Below the pieces are notes generated by a model that had not been told where the DNA came from, made no database searches, and saw only the letters and a list, made by a program, of their open reading frames with translations. Shown piece by piece: positions 11,601 through 22,656 of a DNA stretch of 64,000 nt. The stretch is from Calendula officinalis. Its lineage: Eukaryota > Streptophyta > Magnoliopsida > Asterales > Asteraceae. The stretch is from the NCBI GenBank assembly GCA_963853835.1, contig OY970823.1:66349845-66413844 (forward strand), read 5' to 3'. The number at the start of each line of letters is the position of its first letter. The stretch's first letter is position 1. A program made the translations under genes and the position numbers.

Positions 11601-11820
11601 GGGTACCCGCCGCCTCATTGCGCGGGTACCCTACTATATATCAAAACATGTAATCGAACAACATTTCAACGCCAATGCTAATTATTGTCTTTTTCCTCTA
11701 TTTTATACACAGTTTTCATGCTTATGTATTATATTCGTTATAAAAATATGTAACCAATGGACTTTTAATCGTCATAAATATATACTTTGCAGCCGCCGCA
11801 TCGCGCGGGTATTAGCCTAG
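11601..11820 (+). mobile_element. Helitron-type 3' terminus
   Basis: The segment ends CCGCCGCATCGCGCGG (11793-11808) then ATTAGCCTAG with a T after it (11821). A short GC-rich hairpin 8-10 bases before CTRR, followed by T, is the Helitron 3' signature. A second, perfect hairpin (gggtacccgc/gcgggtaccc, 11601-11610 and 11622-11631) with the same GCGCGGGTA core lies 190 bp upstream but has no CTRR. No 5' TC end could be fixed, and no Rep/helicase gene is present, so the element is non-autonomous or truncated. Confidence 0.6.
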
Positions 11821-12053
11821 TAAAATCTTAAAGATAAACCTCTATTATTAATAGAAGACAATCATGGCATGCGGTAATGAATTAAAGTGTACAAGAAAAG
11901 GATTATATTGTTTTTTCTTAATACAAAATTATACATTTCACAAGGTTGCATTCTTAATCTTAAAAGGCCTTTATACTTTACATCTAGTTTAATTTAAGAC
12001 TTGGCTCAAACCCAACTTATTAAGATCAAGGGAAAGAAGCTTACATATCTTAT

Positions 12054-14332
12054 TTAATAAAGACTAGCATGAGATAATCTTTGAGAGGGTATCGCTATTA
12101 GCGGTTTGCGTTTCTTGGTCACAAATCCAAACTCATCACGAAGCTCAAACTCTCCATCTTCAGGCAAGCTCCACTCAAATGAATGCAAGAGTGATGCTAA
12201 TATGTATATAAGCATCTTCTCACCTAGTAAGATTCCTGGACATATCCTTCTCCCTGATCCAAACGGCAAAAACTTCAAATTATTTCCGTTATAATCCCAT
12301 TTACCATTCAAAAACCTCTCAGGTCTGAACTCCAATGGATCGGGCCAGTTCTTGGGGTCTCGATGGATCGCCCAAACATTCATATAGACAATAGTACCCT
12401 TCGGAATAGTGTACCCGCCCACCGTGCAAGATTCATCCGGGCATCTTTGGATTAAGAGAGGAAGTGGAGGATGCAGTCTGAATGTCTCCTTCACCACTGC
12501 ATCCAAATATCTTAATTTGGGCAGATGAGATTCTTCGACAATATTATTCAAACCGACAATCATTGTTAATTCTTCCTGAACCTTTTTCTTTACACTAGGA
12601 TAATGCAAAATCTCTGCCATCACCCATTCAACCATCGTCGATGTTGTGTCTGTTGCTGCAACAACTACATCCTGTTTGTATTGTTGGAATTAAGTATAAT
12701 ACCATTTGTATAATAAATTACTTATGATAGGAGTTTAATAAACGAAAGGGTGTCACCACCGAACAGGCAGTGCCACTGATGTAGACTAAGAAACGATAGT
12801 ATAGATTAGACCCGTTGATTCAACGCTTACCGGGATAATCTAACTAAAACCACGTTAATTCGAGAATTCCGTGGGATTGGCCTTCAAAACCTGTTCAACA
12901 CGAAGAACACAATTTTGGAGAGGAAATTCATTTTTTTGCAAAAATGCCAACTGTCAATTGAGTAAAACACAATTTAAATATGACCAAAATTTTCGAATGG
13001 GCCTAAAACAACAAACGGGCTATAAACTAGGTCCGCTCCTCTATTATAGGGCATGCATCAACCACCAAAGGTACCAGCAGCCAACCACCACAAACAAGGT
13101 TGTGATGTTTCATTCGTACTTGTTCGTTGTCTATATATATGTATTAATTAATATAATTGTAGATGATGAATTGTAATTCCAATCAGTTTTGATTTAAATC
13201 TTGTTATTCACTTTCGATCCACATGTATGTGTGGGTTAATTAAGCTCATCCGATAGTAATTATTAAGTGTGTAGTTTTAAAAATATTTAACTAGAACAAG
13301 TAAAGCAAGAGTTACCATTAATAAGGCCTTTATTTGAGTGATGCTTAATGATGTTGGAGCATCTTTCTGGTCTTTAAGCTCTAATAATATCTGCACAAAG
13401 TCCTTCTTTCCATCTTCTTCAAAGGTTTGCTCGTTTTTGCTAGAGTTAATTAGATTGATTCTTTCTTCAATTATCTTGTCAAAAATTTGATTAACATATT
13501 CGAATTGCCTCTGCATATCTCGCTGCCTTCCTTGTAGATCCAACCACGATAACATTGGAAGGAAATCAGAAATGTTTGGAGCTCCAATTAACTCTATAAT
13601 TTTGAATTCAACTTCTCGAAACCCATCTCCAATTATTGAGTCCTTCCCTTCACCAGATTTGCTAATTCCCCACAACATACTTGTCACAACGTTAACCTCG
13701 GTATTAAAAGCAATCTCGTTAATATCAATCTTTTCCCCGATTTTTGCATAAACTTGATTCACCGTCTTTCTAACTTCTCGGGTTCGAAAAGTCTGGCTAG
13801 CTTTCAGATTTGCGTTGCTCAAAACTTGGCTAGCCAAAAGCTTACGCAAGTTACGCCAATATACGGTGTTGTTGGACCACGCGATATCCAAGCCGCCATA
13901 AGTAATGGCTAGTGCTGTGAGTGGAGGATTTCGGTAAGCAAGCGTGTGGTCTAGATCACGTGACACTTTCTTCACTAGGTCCATGGAGTTCACCACAACG
14001 TGAAGCTTGCTTCCGAGCTTTAGGCTGAAGATTGGCCCGTAACGGTTAGCCATCTCGGTGAATCTTTCGTGTAAGTTAGAGCCGAGAAACGGGAGGTAGC
14101 CCACGATTGGTAAGCCGTACGGGCCGGGTGGCAAGGAAGATGTTGTTGCATAGGATGAGATGACCCACTTGTACCATAAAAGTACTAGTGTTGGAACTGA
14201 GATGGTGAGAATGGTGCGAGCAAGCTTGTCTTGTTCGTTGCCGACCTCCCACCACCATGACCACAAGGTGATCGCTGTGAGATAAATCTTGTATCCAAGT
14301 TTTGATATCATTTTTGGTACAAATGGTATCAT
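12054..14332 (-). CDS. cytochrome P450, CYP706 family
   Basis: Exon 1 is 14332-13316 and exon 2 is 12671-12054, joined in phase 0 across a 644-bp GT/AG intron; the product is 544 residues. It is a heme-thiolate monooxygenase that would sit on the ER by a hydrophobic helix (about residues 37-60) followed by the PPGP hinge. Visible motifs are the I-helix AATDTT (344-349), the K-helix ETFR (401-404), FRPERF (about 456-461) and the heme loop FGSGRRICPG with Cys485. The stretch LNNIVEESHLPKLRYLDAV and the WDYNGNN segment are typical of CYP706, a family acting on terpenoids and phenolics; the substrate is not predictable. In the I-helix an Ala replaces the usual Gly. The start is uncertain: an in-frame ATG 26 codons upstream (14410) lies nearer the TATA box, but the chosen ATG already gives a long N terminus. 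Confidence 0.9.
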
Positions 14333-14469
14333 GTGAGACGTTTGTTTGTTTGTTATATAGCACCGGATGGAGTTGAGTTTTGATAATGGAATACCACATG
14401 GGTCGGTCAAATGACTAGCCTCAACCCAACTTCATCTTTTACACGGTTTACTAATTTTGTGGTTAAATC

Positions 14470-14478
14470 TTATTTATA
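14470..14478 (-). promoter_or_regulatory. TATA box upstream of the P450
   Basis: Minus-strand TATAAATAA lies about 138 bp before the chosen ATG and about 60 bp before the upstream in-frame ATG at 14410. Confidence 0.4.
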
Positions 14479-14916
14479 CGTTAAACACAAGACTTTGAAT
14501 TTGTCCCGATATTAATAAGGATAACTGCTAAGAAAACAGTGATCACTATAAAAGTTTTTTTTTCTTTCTATTGAGATGTATAGGTATCGTAGCTCAAAGT
14601 CATTGTGTAAAATCAACGTAATCATCGTTTTACATTTTACATTCAAACCCTAAGATATTCCTAATTAAACTCATAATTCATCTTACAATATTTTTTAATT
14701 TGGGATCTATTAAAATACCTCACACTTTCAAAATATCTCTAACGGACATTTTTTATCTTTCGGACATTTTTATCTCTCCTGTGACTTCCATATTGAGTGG
14801 TGTACCATCTCACGTACACCACTTGGATATGATTGCTATGTGATGGCGTGTAAGATGGATTGTGGCATGTGAGGATTTTGAATTGAAGGTGGCGATATTA
14901 TAGTATGATATCTAGG

Positions 14917-15716
14917 GGTGTTTAAAAATATCCGATATCAAAAATTCAAAAAAAAAAATCTAAAATCCAATCTGAAATTTTGAATATTCAGGTTTTTAGA
15001 TATCCGAAATTTCATATTCGGATTCGAATATCAAATACTTTCCCCGTTTCAAAATAAATGATACACTTTCCATTTTGGGGTGTTTCAAGATAAGTGATAC
15101 ACTTTAAAAACTTACTATATTTGGTAAAAGGTAGTGGGGACCACACCCACTAACTATCTCCTTTAATAAAGTGAAAAGAAACATTTACCCTTACTTTTAT
15201 TTTTAAACATCATTAAATTTACTTTAATCAATATATGTAGGACTCATCCTCTACTAACTATCAAATTTAATATAATTAACCTTCATTATCATATTTTACC
15301 TCAACAACCGTGAACTCTAATTTGTATCACTTATTTTGAAACGGATGAAGTATGTGAAGTTTCGGATAATAGGATATCCGAAAATCCTAAAAACCCGAAA
15401 ACTATGATTTTTAGTTTTAATTTATATAAAATTTAACACTTATTTCTAATGTTATATGAGGAAGAGTTTGTATTTAAGTACTTGTTGGCAAGTTTTGGTT
15501 GTAATAGAGGTCGCGTTGACTCGAAACACTTTTTTTCTTTTTTCTTTTTTTCATTTTAACCCCTTTTATAAACATTAAAGCTACCGATTCGGATATTTTG
15601 AATATTTCGGATTTTCAGATATCGATATCCGAAATTTCAGATTCAGTAAGCAAAATCCCCTATCTAAAATTTCAGATTTCTGAATATCGAGTATTCAGAT
15701 AATTCGAAATGAACAC
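14917..15716. repeat. ATATCCGAAAT-rich TIR element, hAT-like
   Basis: The ends read AGGGGTGTTTA and TGAACACCCTT, an imperfect inverted repeat, and both flanks are full of atccgaaatttc-type motifs in both orientations. GGGGTGTT ends are common in plant hAT-type non-autonomous elements. No clear 8-bp target duplication was seen. A Stowaway element is nested in it. A related ATATCCGAAAT fragment lies at 55668-55735. Confidence 0.5.
15038..15350. mobile_element. Stowaway MITE
   Basis: The 313-bp element has imperfect TIRs (CTTTCCCCGTTTCAAAATAA at the left; the right end is the inverted cacttattttgaaacggatg) flanked by TA on both sides. It belongs to the same broad family as the one at 8353. Confidence 0.8.
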
Positions 15717-16360
15717 CCTTCTAATGAGGTAAAATTGGGGTGTATAAATTCATTTTCTAATTTATAAAGAAATGGTGCAATTGGAAAATTATATACGGGG
15801 CAATTGGAGTATTTAACCTTTTTTAGTAGGTTACCACTGAATCACAACCGGTTGCACTACCCATCCACACCACCTTCTCGCCGGAAATTTATGCTAGAAA
15901 TTTATTTTGACGACCACGCCACCACTGGCCACCACCTCTCTCTTCAGACAACCACCCCGCCACTTCCACTACCTCTTACGCACTCTAGATTGATCTGCAA
16001 ACTGAAGAACCCTAGAAACATGTTCAAAAAATTGTTGAAGAAACCTAAACAATTCGACCTGCAAGTTGAAGAAATCGTCTTCGACTCTTCGAGTTCCTCG
16101 ATCTGGGTCGGCGATGGGCTATCTTCATCTCCATTTCAGATATTATGTGGTGGTGGGGAGTAATTAGGGTTCTTCATCTCCGGAGGTTGCTTCCAGTGGC
16201 GGAGGAAGAAAGGGGGAGAACGAAGGTGGTAGCCGGAATCACACTCTACGCAGTAGCCGGAAAACAGAAGGGTGACAGGAGGTTGTTACAGGTGGTGGAA
16301 CAACAAGTGGACTTTGAAATTTTGGTGAGACGAATAGTCGATGACTGATAACCTTTTCAG
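15717..16360 (+). other. GC-richer segment with a doubtful open frame
   Basis: An open frame of about 119 codons (15804-16163) lacks an ATG at its start (first ATG 15888) and reads as low-complexity Pro/Thr/His then Lys-rich peptide. The DNA is rich in ccaccacc and cgccgg motifs, as found in captured coding fragments or old transposons. No family was recognised, so it is not called as a gene. Confidence 0.3.
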
Positions 16361-16790
16361 CAAGTCAATTACCGTTTTTTTTCCTTCCAAAAAGGTAAAT
16401 AAATTATGGAAAATGACCAATAAACTAACACGAGTAATGGTATTTCTGCTCAAAATTTCTACCAATTTGATGATTATAAATTTACGATTGTCAAAATCAA
16501 TGGATTATATGAAAAGAGAAAATAATAGACAATACACTTCAAGTTTAGAAGTGAGTAGGTATATAAGTAGACAAAATTATAGAAACAAATATCATTTCTC
16601 AACTAACACCAATTAAAATAATAAAAAATAATATCAATTCTCTTTAATTATTTCTGTATATTCAAAAAATCACTTCACAACACTGAGGGAGCGCTTGGTT
16701 CAAGGTGTGTAATGAGAAAGCGAATTGTAATAGGAATACAATAAACATTCCTTAGTAGTTAGTATTCCCTTGACCATTAATATTGGTTGG

Positions 16791-16945
16791 TTTATAATAA
16801 TATAATATATATAATTTAAATATAATAATATATGTAATAATATTAATTATTATATTAATATATATTATATGTAACAATATTAATTAATATAATAATATTA
16901 TATATTAATATAATAATAATATTATTAATATATAATAATAATAGG
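16791..16945. repeat. AT-only low-complexity tract
   Basis: Almost pure A/T with irregular ATT, TAA and ATATAT runs. Upstream (16361-16790) nothing was recognised. Confidence 0.8.
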
Positions 16946-16950
16946 AAAAT

Positions 16951-17102
16951 GATAATGACAACCCTTAGGGCTGTCATTAAGAAGGCAAAATACACAAAAG
17001 ATAACCCCTTGAATTTTAGAAATATTACTTTTTTAATCAATGTACAAGCTTTGTACAAGCTTTTTATGCATGTTAATGACAGCCCTAAGGGCTGTCATTA
17101 AC
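16951..17102. mobile_element. MITE with a near-perfect palindrome at each end
   Basis: The 152-bp unit has at its right end a perfect 15-bp-arm palindrome around one base (17072-17102: arm gttaatgacagccct) and at its left end a near-perfect version (16951-16981). The two ends are therefore both inverted and direct copies of each other. The interior has a repeated gtacaagctttgtacaagc. No clear target duplication was found. A diverged single end lies at 36826-36852. Confidence 0.65.
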
Positions 17103-17294
17103 AAAACCCATAATAATATAATAATTATTGTATTTTATATATAATTTAATATAATAATAGTGGATTAAAGCATTATAGAGTTAATTACCCCCAATTTGGT
17201 GGGGAATGGTTTATTACTTACTATTAAGTAATCATTGATTATCTAGGAACAAATTACTAAGCATTTATAATTGCAATCAATCTCATTCAACATC

Positions 17295-17575
17295 TTTTTT
17301 TTAGAACCGGCAGTTCAATTAAAATACTAGCAAGGAGCTAAAGCAAAACCACAACAAAACAAGACAACGAAACAAAAACGAGACAAACTACAAACAGAGA
17401 AGAGGGTGAATGCACCACTCGGCCTACCCAAAACTTAAACTACGACCCCTATATTTTCTCCAATTAAACACAAGGGACTTAATGGAGTCCAAAACCTCCG
17501 CAGAATTATGCACACCCTTAATACCCTCAACCAAGCACAACCTAATTGAAATATTGGTCTTAACTATGAAGCTAT
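17295..17575 (-). repeat. possible LINE 3' tail
   Basis: On the minus strand the segment ends CTGCCGGTTCT followed by eight A residues (17295-17302), as at the 3' end of a non-LTR retroelement. No reverse transcriptase remains, so the call rests on the tail alone. Confidence 0.3.
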
Positions 17576-17599
17576 AGCGTGTCTATTTATTAAAACATT

Positions 17600-18068
17600 A
17601 GGAAAATGTTCAAAAATGTCCATAATTTTTATAAAGTTCTGAATCAACCCTCAAATCACACCCACTACCAGAATCACATGTGATTCAACACATCAACACC
17701 ACCACCACCTCATGTGTATTAAATCACATGTGATTGTACACCGCCGACCACCACCACCACCCCATGTGTATTAAATCACTTGTGATTCAATACGACCGAC
17801 CACCACCACCACCACCACCAACCTCTGTCGGTCACCGTCTCCACCACCGGTAACCCCTCGCCACCGTCAGCTGCTTGCAATCACATGTGATTGCTTATCC
17901 AATCACATGTGATTGCGGCGGCCAGAGGAGGCGGCGGCCGGCGGTGGTTGTATATTGAATCACATGTGATTTGATGATGATGCTGGTTAAGGGATTTTTT
18001 GATCCAATGTCAAAGATTTGTCCTTTAAGACTTTATAAAAATCAAAGACCTCTCTAATGCAACTCTAA
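17600..18068. repeat. diverged TIR element with a cluster of AATCACATGTGATT palindromes
   Basis: The ends (atgttcaaaaatgtccat... tttataaagttctga, and inverted gagttgcattagagagg... tttataaagtctt) resemble those of the Mutator-like element at 8256-9076. Inside are six copies of the 14-bp palindrome AATCACATGTGATT at 17672, 17722, 17774 (one mismatch), 17879, 17901 and 17958, separated by (CCA)n- and CGGCGG-rich spacers. No coding sequence is present. Confidence 0.55.
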
Positions 18069-19289
18069 AACCTTAACTTTCTATTTTACTTTTTCTTTAA
18101 CAATAGATACAAACAAATTCTAAGTTATTTTTAAATTTACATCATCTTGTACGAAACAAGACTGAACTATAACCACAACCAACAAAAAACATTATCCAAT
18201 AACTAATACCACTAGATTACAAAACATTTGCTACTTTTATTATATTCATTATACTATTTAGCAATAAAATATAATTTAAGTAACGACGTAAATGAATTGA
18301 TATTGAATTACTTTTGTTTTTTTGTTTTCATGACAGAGCTGGGTGTCTGGCCGAATTGAACATGACATGTTTACTTTTTTCAAATGTACATTTAATATAC
18401 ATATATTTTTCACAAGTTTTTCAAAGTAACAATCTCTCTGCTCCATGTACAAATATGACGATCTACATTTCATATCCCAATATGTTAAGTACTACTTTTC
18501 TTCATGGGAATCTCTAGTATGTGTAAATGAAATGGACATAAAAAGAATCCATCGATCTTAGTTACCCACAAAAATCATGTAGCATCTCTTTGTAGATTGT
18601 TTTTGCAACTAATCTCTTGTTTAGTTTGCTTGTAACCAATTGAAAAACTTACGAATTTGTCCTTTTTAATAATATTTTGGACTAGAAGACAAATGGATTT
18701 GTCTTTGAAACTCTGTTTTGCGGGTCATGTTGGGTTATCTTGTATAGTGAGGGTTTGAATTAGTGTGATATGATGTCGTGGGCCAAGTCCCTATTATTGC
18801 GGTAGCAGTGTAAGGAATTCTGGAATACGCTGCGATATCATCTTATGTGTATGGTGGCGGTAAGTATGAGGCAGTTTTGAACTAAGACCAAACCTCGAAT
18901 TGAAAATTTCGGGTTTTAAGAATTACATCCTGTTCGATTTGGGTTTTTCGGTTTTCAATTCGGTTTTTTCTCAACAAGTCGGCTCGGTTTCGATTTTTTT
19001 TCGGTTTTTTTGTTTCCCTTTAACTCTGCCAATTTGTTACCTTCAAAATTATGATCCAGTGAGTATTAACCATCCACTTTAATTAAATGACATGATTCAT
19101 TTATCCTTAGTTTTACTTTTAAACATTATTAAACTTTATTTTCATCTTATCACTCACTATATATTCAATTTCATATATTTTAATAGGCGAATAGCCCACA
19201 GGCCCAACACTATAAAGGTTGAATATTTGAGCTAGGCCGTATATTAAACCCAACAACAGAGGCTACGTTTTAACGATGGACTAATACAT
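18069..19289. other. intergenic, nothing firm recognised
   Basis: AT-rich DNA. The only pattern is a cluster of ttcggtttt motifs at 18935-19010. No gene was found. Confidence 0.5.
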
Positions 19290-19620
19290 TTGTGCGCGAA
19301 TTCTAACCAGCGGCACCGGGCGGTAACTGCCGTAATTTCATTCTGCTTCGCCACCGCCACGTCTTCACCTCTAGCTACCGAAACCGTAACCGGATGTCGT
19401 ACGGAACTTCAGCCAAATTTGAACCGAATAGGTAGACGTACATTCTCTTAAATTAGTGCCACTAATCAGCTTTTCGTTCGCATTTCTTCTTTCCTTTTTC
19501 TTTAATTGAAATGCAGTGCAGGCAGAATCCAGAAGAGATAATTAGGTCACTGAGTTTATGCAGTTAAACAAAACTGATTTCAAATAGGACGCCGCCGGCG
19601 ATAATTCCAAAAGGTGAATC
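19290..19620 (+). pseudogene. possible 5' gene fragment
   Basis: A GC-richer island contains an ATG (19393) opening a 13-codon frame (MSYGTSAKFEPNR) that meets a GT donor (about 19432). A possible second exon after an AG near 19520 reads QNPEEIIRSLSLC then stops. The arrangement looks like the first exons of a truncated gene. The family is not recognised and the splice assignment is a guess. Confidence 0.25.
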
Positions 19621-20203
19621 TGTTTGACTGTTTATATTTTCCGCATTCGTATGATTCAGTAGCTTGTCATTTAGTTTCAAATAGAAGAATGCATTCTATA
19701 TAAAAACCAACACAAACAGGATGACCGAATTGAGAGACCTCATTAGACTAATTCAAAAAAAAATTCTACACCTGAGTTTGTAGGGTACAAATCCGTTCAT
19801 AAATTGCTATCTCACAGGGAATTTCTATCTAGAATAATTAAATATCATTACGTGATTATAGATTTATAGTAGAAACTTCTTTTCACAATGTAATGAAATT
19901 CTGTAGCTTAAAGTATTAAAACTTGTTTGACCCAAATGATCGAATTCAGACCTAATAGTTCTTATTAAGAGTTTGATGATATGTATATGGTTAATAAGCA
20001 TTGATCAGCCTTTGAGTAGCACTCAATCAACCCAGATATTATGATGCGATGAGATAATTTAAAGATGGATATTAAAAACAAACCACGTGAATAATGTTGA
20101 TTTAATCTAATCAATTATCAGTAGTTTATATATAAGTCAACTTTAATTGTTTTCAACGATTCTTAGTGTATAAGTTGACAAACAAGACAGCCTTTATCCT
20201 GTC

Positions 20204-20210
20204 TATATAA
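20204..20210 (+). promoter_or_regulatory. TATA box of PMEI gene 1
   Basis: TATATAA lies 79 bp before the ATG at 20289, a normal distance for a short leader. Confidence 0.65.
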
Positions 20211-20288
20211 AGCCACAAAAACTCTCATCTTCTTCATCCAAATCCAAATCCACTTCTAGAATATTTATTAATTTTTTTTAACTTAACC

Positions 20289-20849
20289 ATGGTTAAACTT
20301 ATGTTTTACTTGGTTTTTCTGATCACCATCCAATACACCAGTGGTGCAACTACCTTAACCACCCCCCTAGACTTCATCGTAACCTCATGCTCAACCACCC
20401 CGTACCCTTCTGTCTGTATCGAATCTCTCTCAGTTTATTCTGAATTTATTAACGGAGATTTTTGGACTTTTGTCGTTAAAGCCCTAGATATAAGCCTAAA
20501 CAATGCAATTCCTGCTGCTACTCAAATTTCCAATCTGTTAAAAACCTCAAAAGCAGAAACAACCAAACTCCAAACCCTAAATAAAAGCATGAGATTTCTA
20601 ACTACCTCGCTTACACAAACACGGGTCAAGGTGGTCTTATCTCGGGTCAAGAATTATGTTACCCCTCAAGACTTAAATTCGGTCAGTTCTGCCCTTACAG
20701 ACTTGAACAATGCGATTAAAGGATTATTTGCAGATGCTTCGTTGAATGACAAAACGTTTAATGATCTTTACAGGATGATGACTTCTGTAGAACAAATCAC
20801 CAGAAACTCACTTGCAACCGTAATTCTTTGGTCTAAATATGGTTTATAA
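20289..20849 (+). CDS. pectin methylesterase inhibitor-domain protein, divergent (PMEI 1)
   Basis: This single exon encodes 186 residues: a signal peptide (about 1-19, cleavage after TSG) and a PMEI four-helix domain, meant for the apoplast. PMEI proteins bind pectin methylesterase (or invertase) one to one and block it. The N-terminal hairpin keeps both cysteines (Cys34, Cys43). The later pair that ties helices 2 and 3 in this family is gone: the usual LKDC reads LNKS and the usual NTC reads NNA. The neighbouring copies keep both. The frame is intact, with an AATAAA at 20955-20960 downstream. It may have changed function, bind a different partner, or be in early decay. Confidence 0.85.
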   Translation: MVKLMFYLVFLITIQYTSGATTLTTPLDFIVTSCSTTPYPSVCIESLSVYSEFINGDFWTFVVKALDISLNNAIPAATQISNLLKTSKAETTKLQTLNKSMRFLTTSLTQTRVKVVLSRVKNYVTPQDLNSVSSALTDLNNAIKGLFADASLNDKTFNDLYRMMTSVEQITRNSLATVILWSKYGL

Positions 20850-20960
20850 TTTCTGATTAATTATCCACTTTGTATGTATTTTGATCTTTGACTACACTTG
20901 CCTTATATTTTCCTTTTCATTTTGTTACTTTCCTAAGCTATTTTTATTTTTGAGAATAAA

Positions 20961-21355
20961 TTTAATAAAGTATAACAAATCACAGTTATTTTCGAGAGGT
21001 TAAACCAACTCAGAATCTTATCAAAATCATTAATCAAATTAATCATAGAAAGATGTACAAGTGTAATGTCATATATATTCATCGTCTAGATGAGAATCCA
21101 TTCCTAATCATTATCTAAAATAAAATTTATCTTCTAAATAAATAACTTTAGGAATTGTCTAGCTACTAATAATAAAACTAACACACATTTTTCTACTAAT
21201 AACAATTTTCTCGGGAAATTATTTGGGTTGTATTATAAATCACCTACACCTTTGAGAAGCTGTCTTATTATAGTTACCTCATTGTTTATGGTAGTTATGA
21301 TATCTCAAGACCAATAAAATGTACTTCCTTAGGTTTAATGAAGAAAAGTATGTTG
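20961..21355. other. intergenic, nothing recognised
   Basis: AT-rich DNA without repeats or open frames of note. Confidence 0.5.
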
Positions 21356-21864
21356 AATGACCAAACCTGATTATGCTAGTCGGGTCGGGTGTATTCAGGT
21401 TTTATGTTAATATCAGATTTCTCTAGCCCCACCCGACCAACCTAATTCCTTATCGGGTCGGGTACCGGGTTAGGATTGCTTACCTTTGTCAGGTTTTGAG
21501 TTGACCCGATCAGACCCGATTGTAGTTTTAAGTGTTTTTTCCCTTCAGAATTTTAGATGTTTTTACCATTAAATCAATAATTAGCCCATTAATAATTATA
21601 AATCATTCAATAAAAATCAATTAACAATTATCATTTATAAGTGTTAAATCAAAACTCATAAAGTTCAATATATTAGGTAATTTTTTTCATTTTTACCTAA
21701 AATTTCTAAATCAAGTGTAACCCGACCAACCCGATCGGGTCAACTTGACAACCTCAAATCTTTATCGGGTCGGGTTCCGGGTTAGGATTTTTTTACCTCA
21801 AATCCGGCGGACCCGGCTTGATAAGAGCGCTAACCCGACCGGATAACCCGATGGATACCCCTAT
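21356..21864. repeat. CGGGTCGGGT-rich repeat, copy A
   Basis: About 500 bp share order and motifs with 29148-29686: a left part with tcgggtcgggt, gacccgatcagacccgat, an AT-rich middle, and a right part ending acccgatggatacccctat. The right end inverted starts ATAGGGGTATCC, the type of end found on hAT-like non-autonomous elements. No transposase is seen. Confidence 0.6.
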
Positions 21865-22550
21865 GTGCTAGTGAATCCAATTTACTTCATGTCAACAGAA
21901 ATAGATCTTCAAAATAGAAGAAGAATGAGGGAAATGGTTCTACCCAAAATTACTTGTATCTGGAACACCAAGTATCTTCAAGATATAGTCTATAGACTCT
22001 ATACATAGTCATGAATACATAATGTTCTTAACAAACGAACACGAATACAAAGATTCGTCTGCTTAAGTGTTCACGACAGTTCATGAACATTTAATTTTCT
22101 TAACAAACGAACACGGACATGACCCATGTTCGTCCGATTCGTTTACAGGCCTAGCTATATATGCATATCTTTAAATTTTGTTTGGGAGATATTTACGAGT
22201 AACATTTAGTTATTTTTGTTTAAAATTTACTCTTTCCATTAGGGTGCTATGGGAGAAATTTGTGCATGTTATCTTCTAGTCTCAGTAGTTATCTTTAGAA
22301 TTGACTTTTTTAATTACTTCAATAAGTATGTCTAGCAAAGCCACTTGAGATTTTTATTACCGAGAACACACAATTTTTAATTCCAGTATGTCTATTGCTT
22401 AATCTAAACTTGTCCATGAACCAACTGTTTAAACCACCATTTTTAATTCCTCACTTGTTCATGACTTCATGATATAATATTATATATCTTTTTACACTTT
22501 AATTGAACTGCACACTTCTAACGATTTACTTTAACGATCTTTTTACCAAG

Positions 22551-22559
22551 TATATAAAT
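22551..22559 (+). promoter_or_regulatory. TATA box of PMEI gene 2
   Basis: TATATAAAT lies 106 bp before the ATG at 22657. Confidence 0.65.
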
Positions 22560-22656
22560 CCCTCAACCTGTGTCATTTTCTTCATCCAAACCTGATTCAT
22601 TTCTTCATCTGTATACTCTTCCTACATAACCCACAATCATTTACAAATTACACTCT

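Noticed and set aside
15804..16163. Protein-coding gene
   Set aside because: No ATG at the frame start, low-complexity product, no family recognised.
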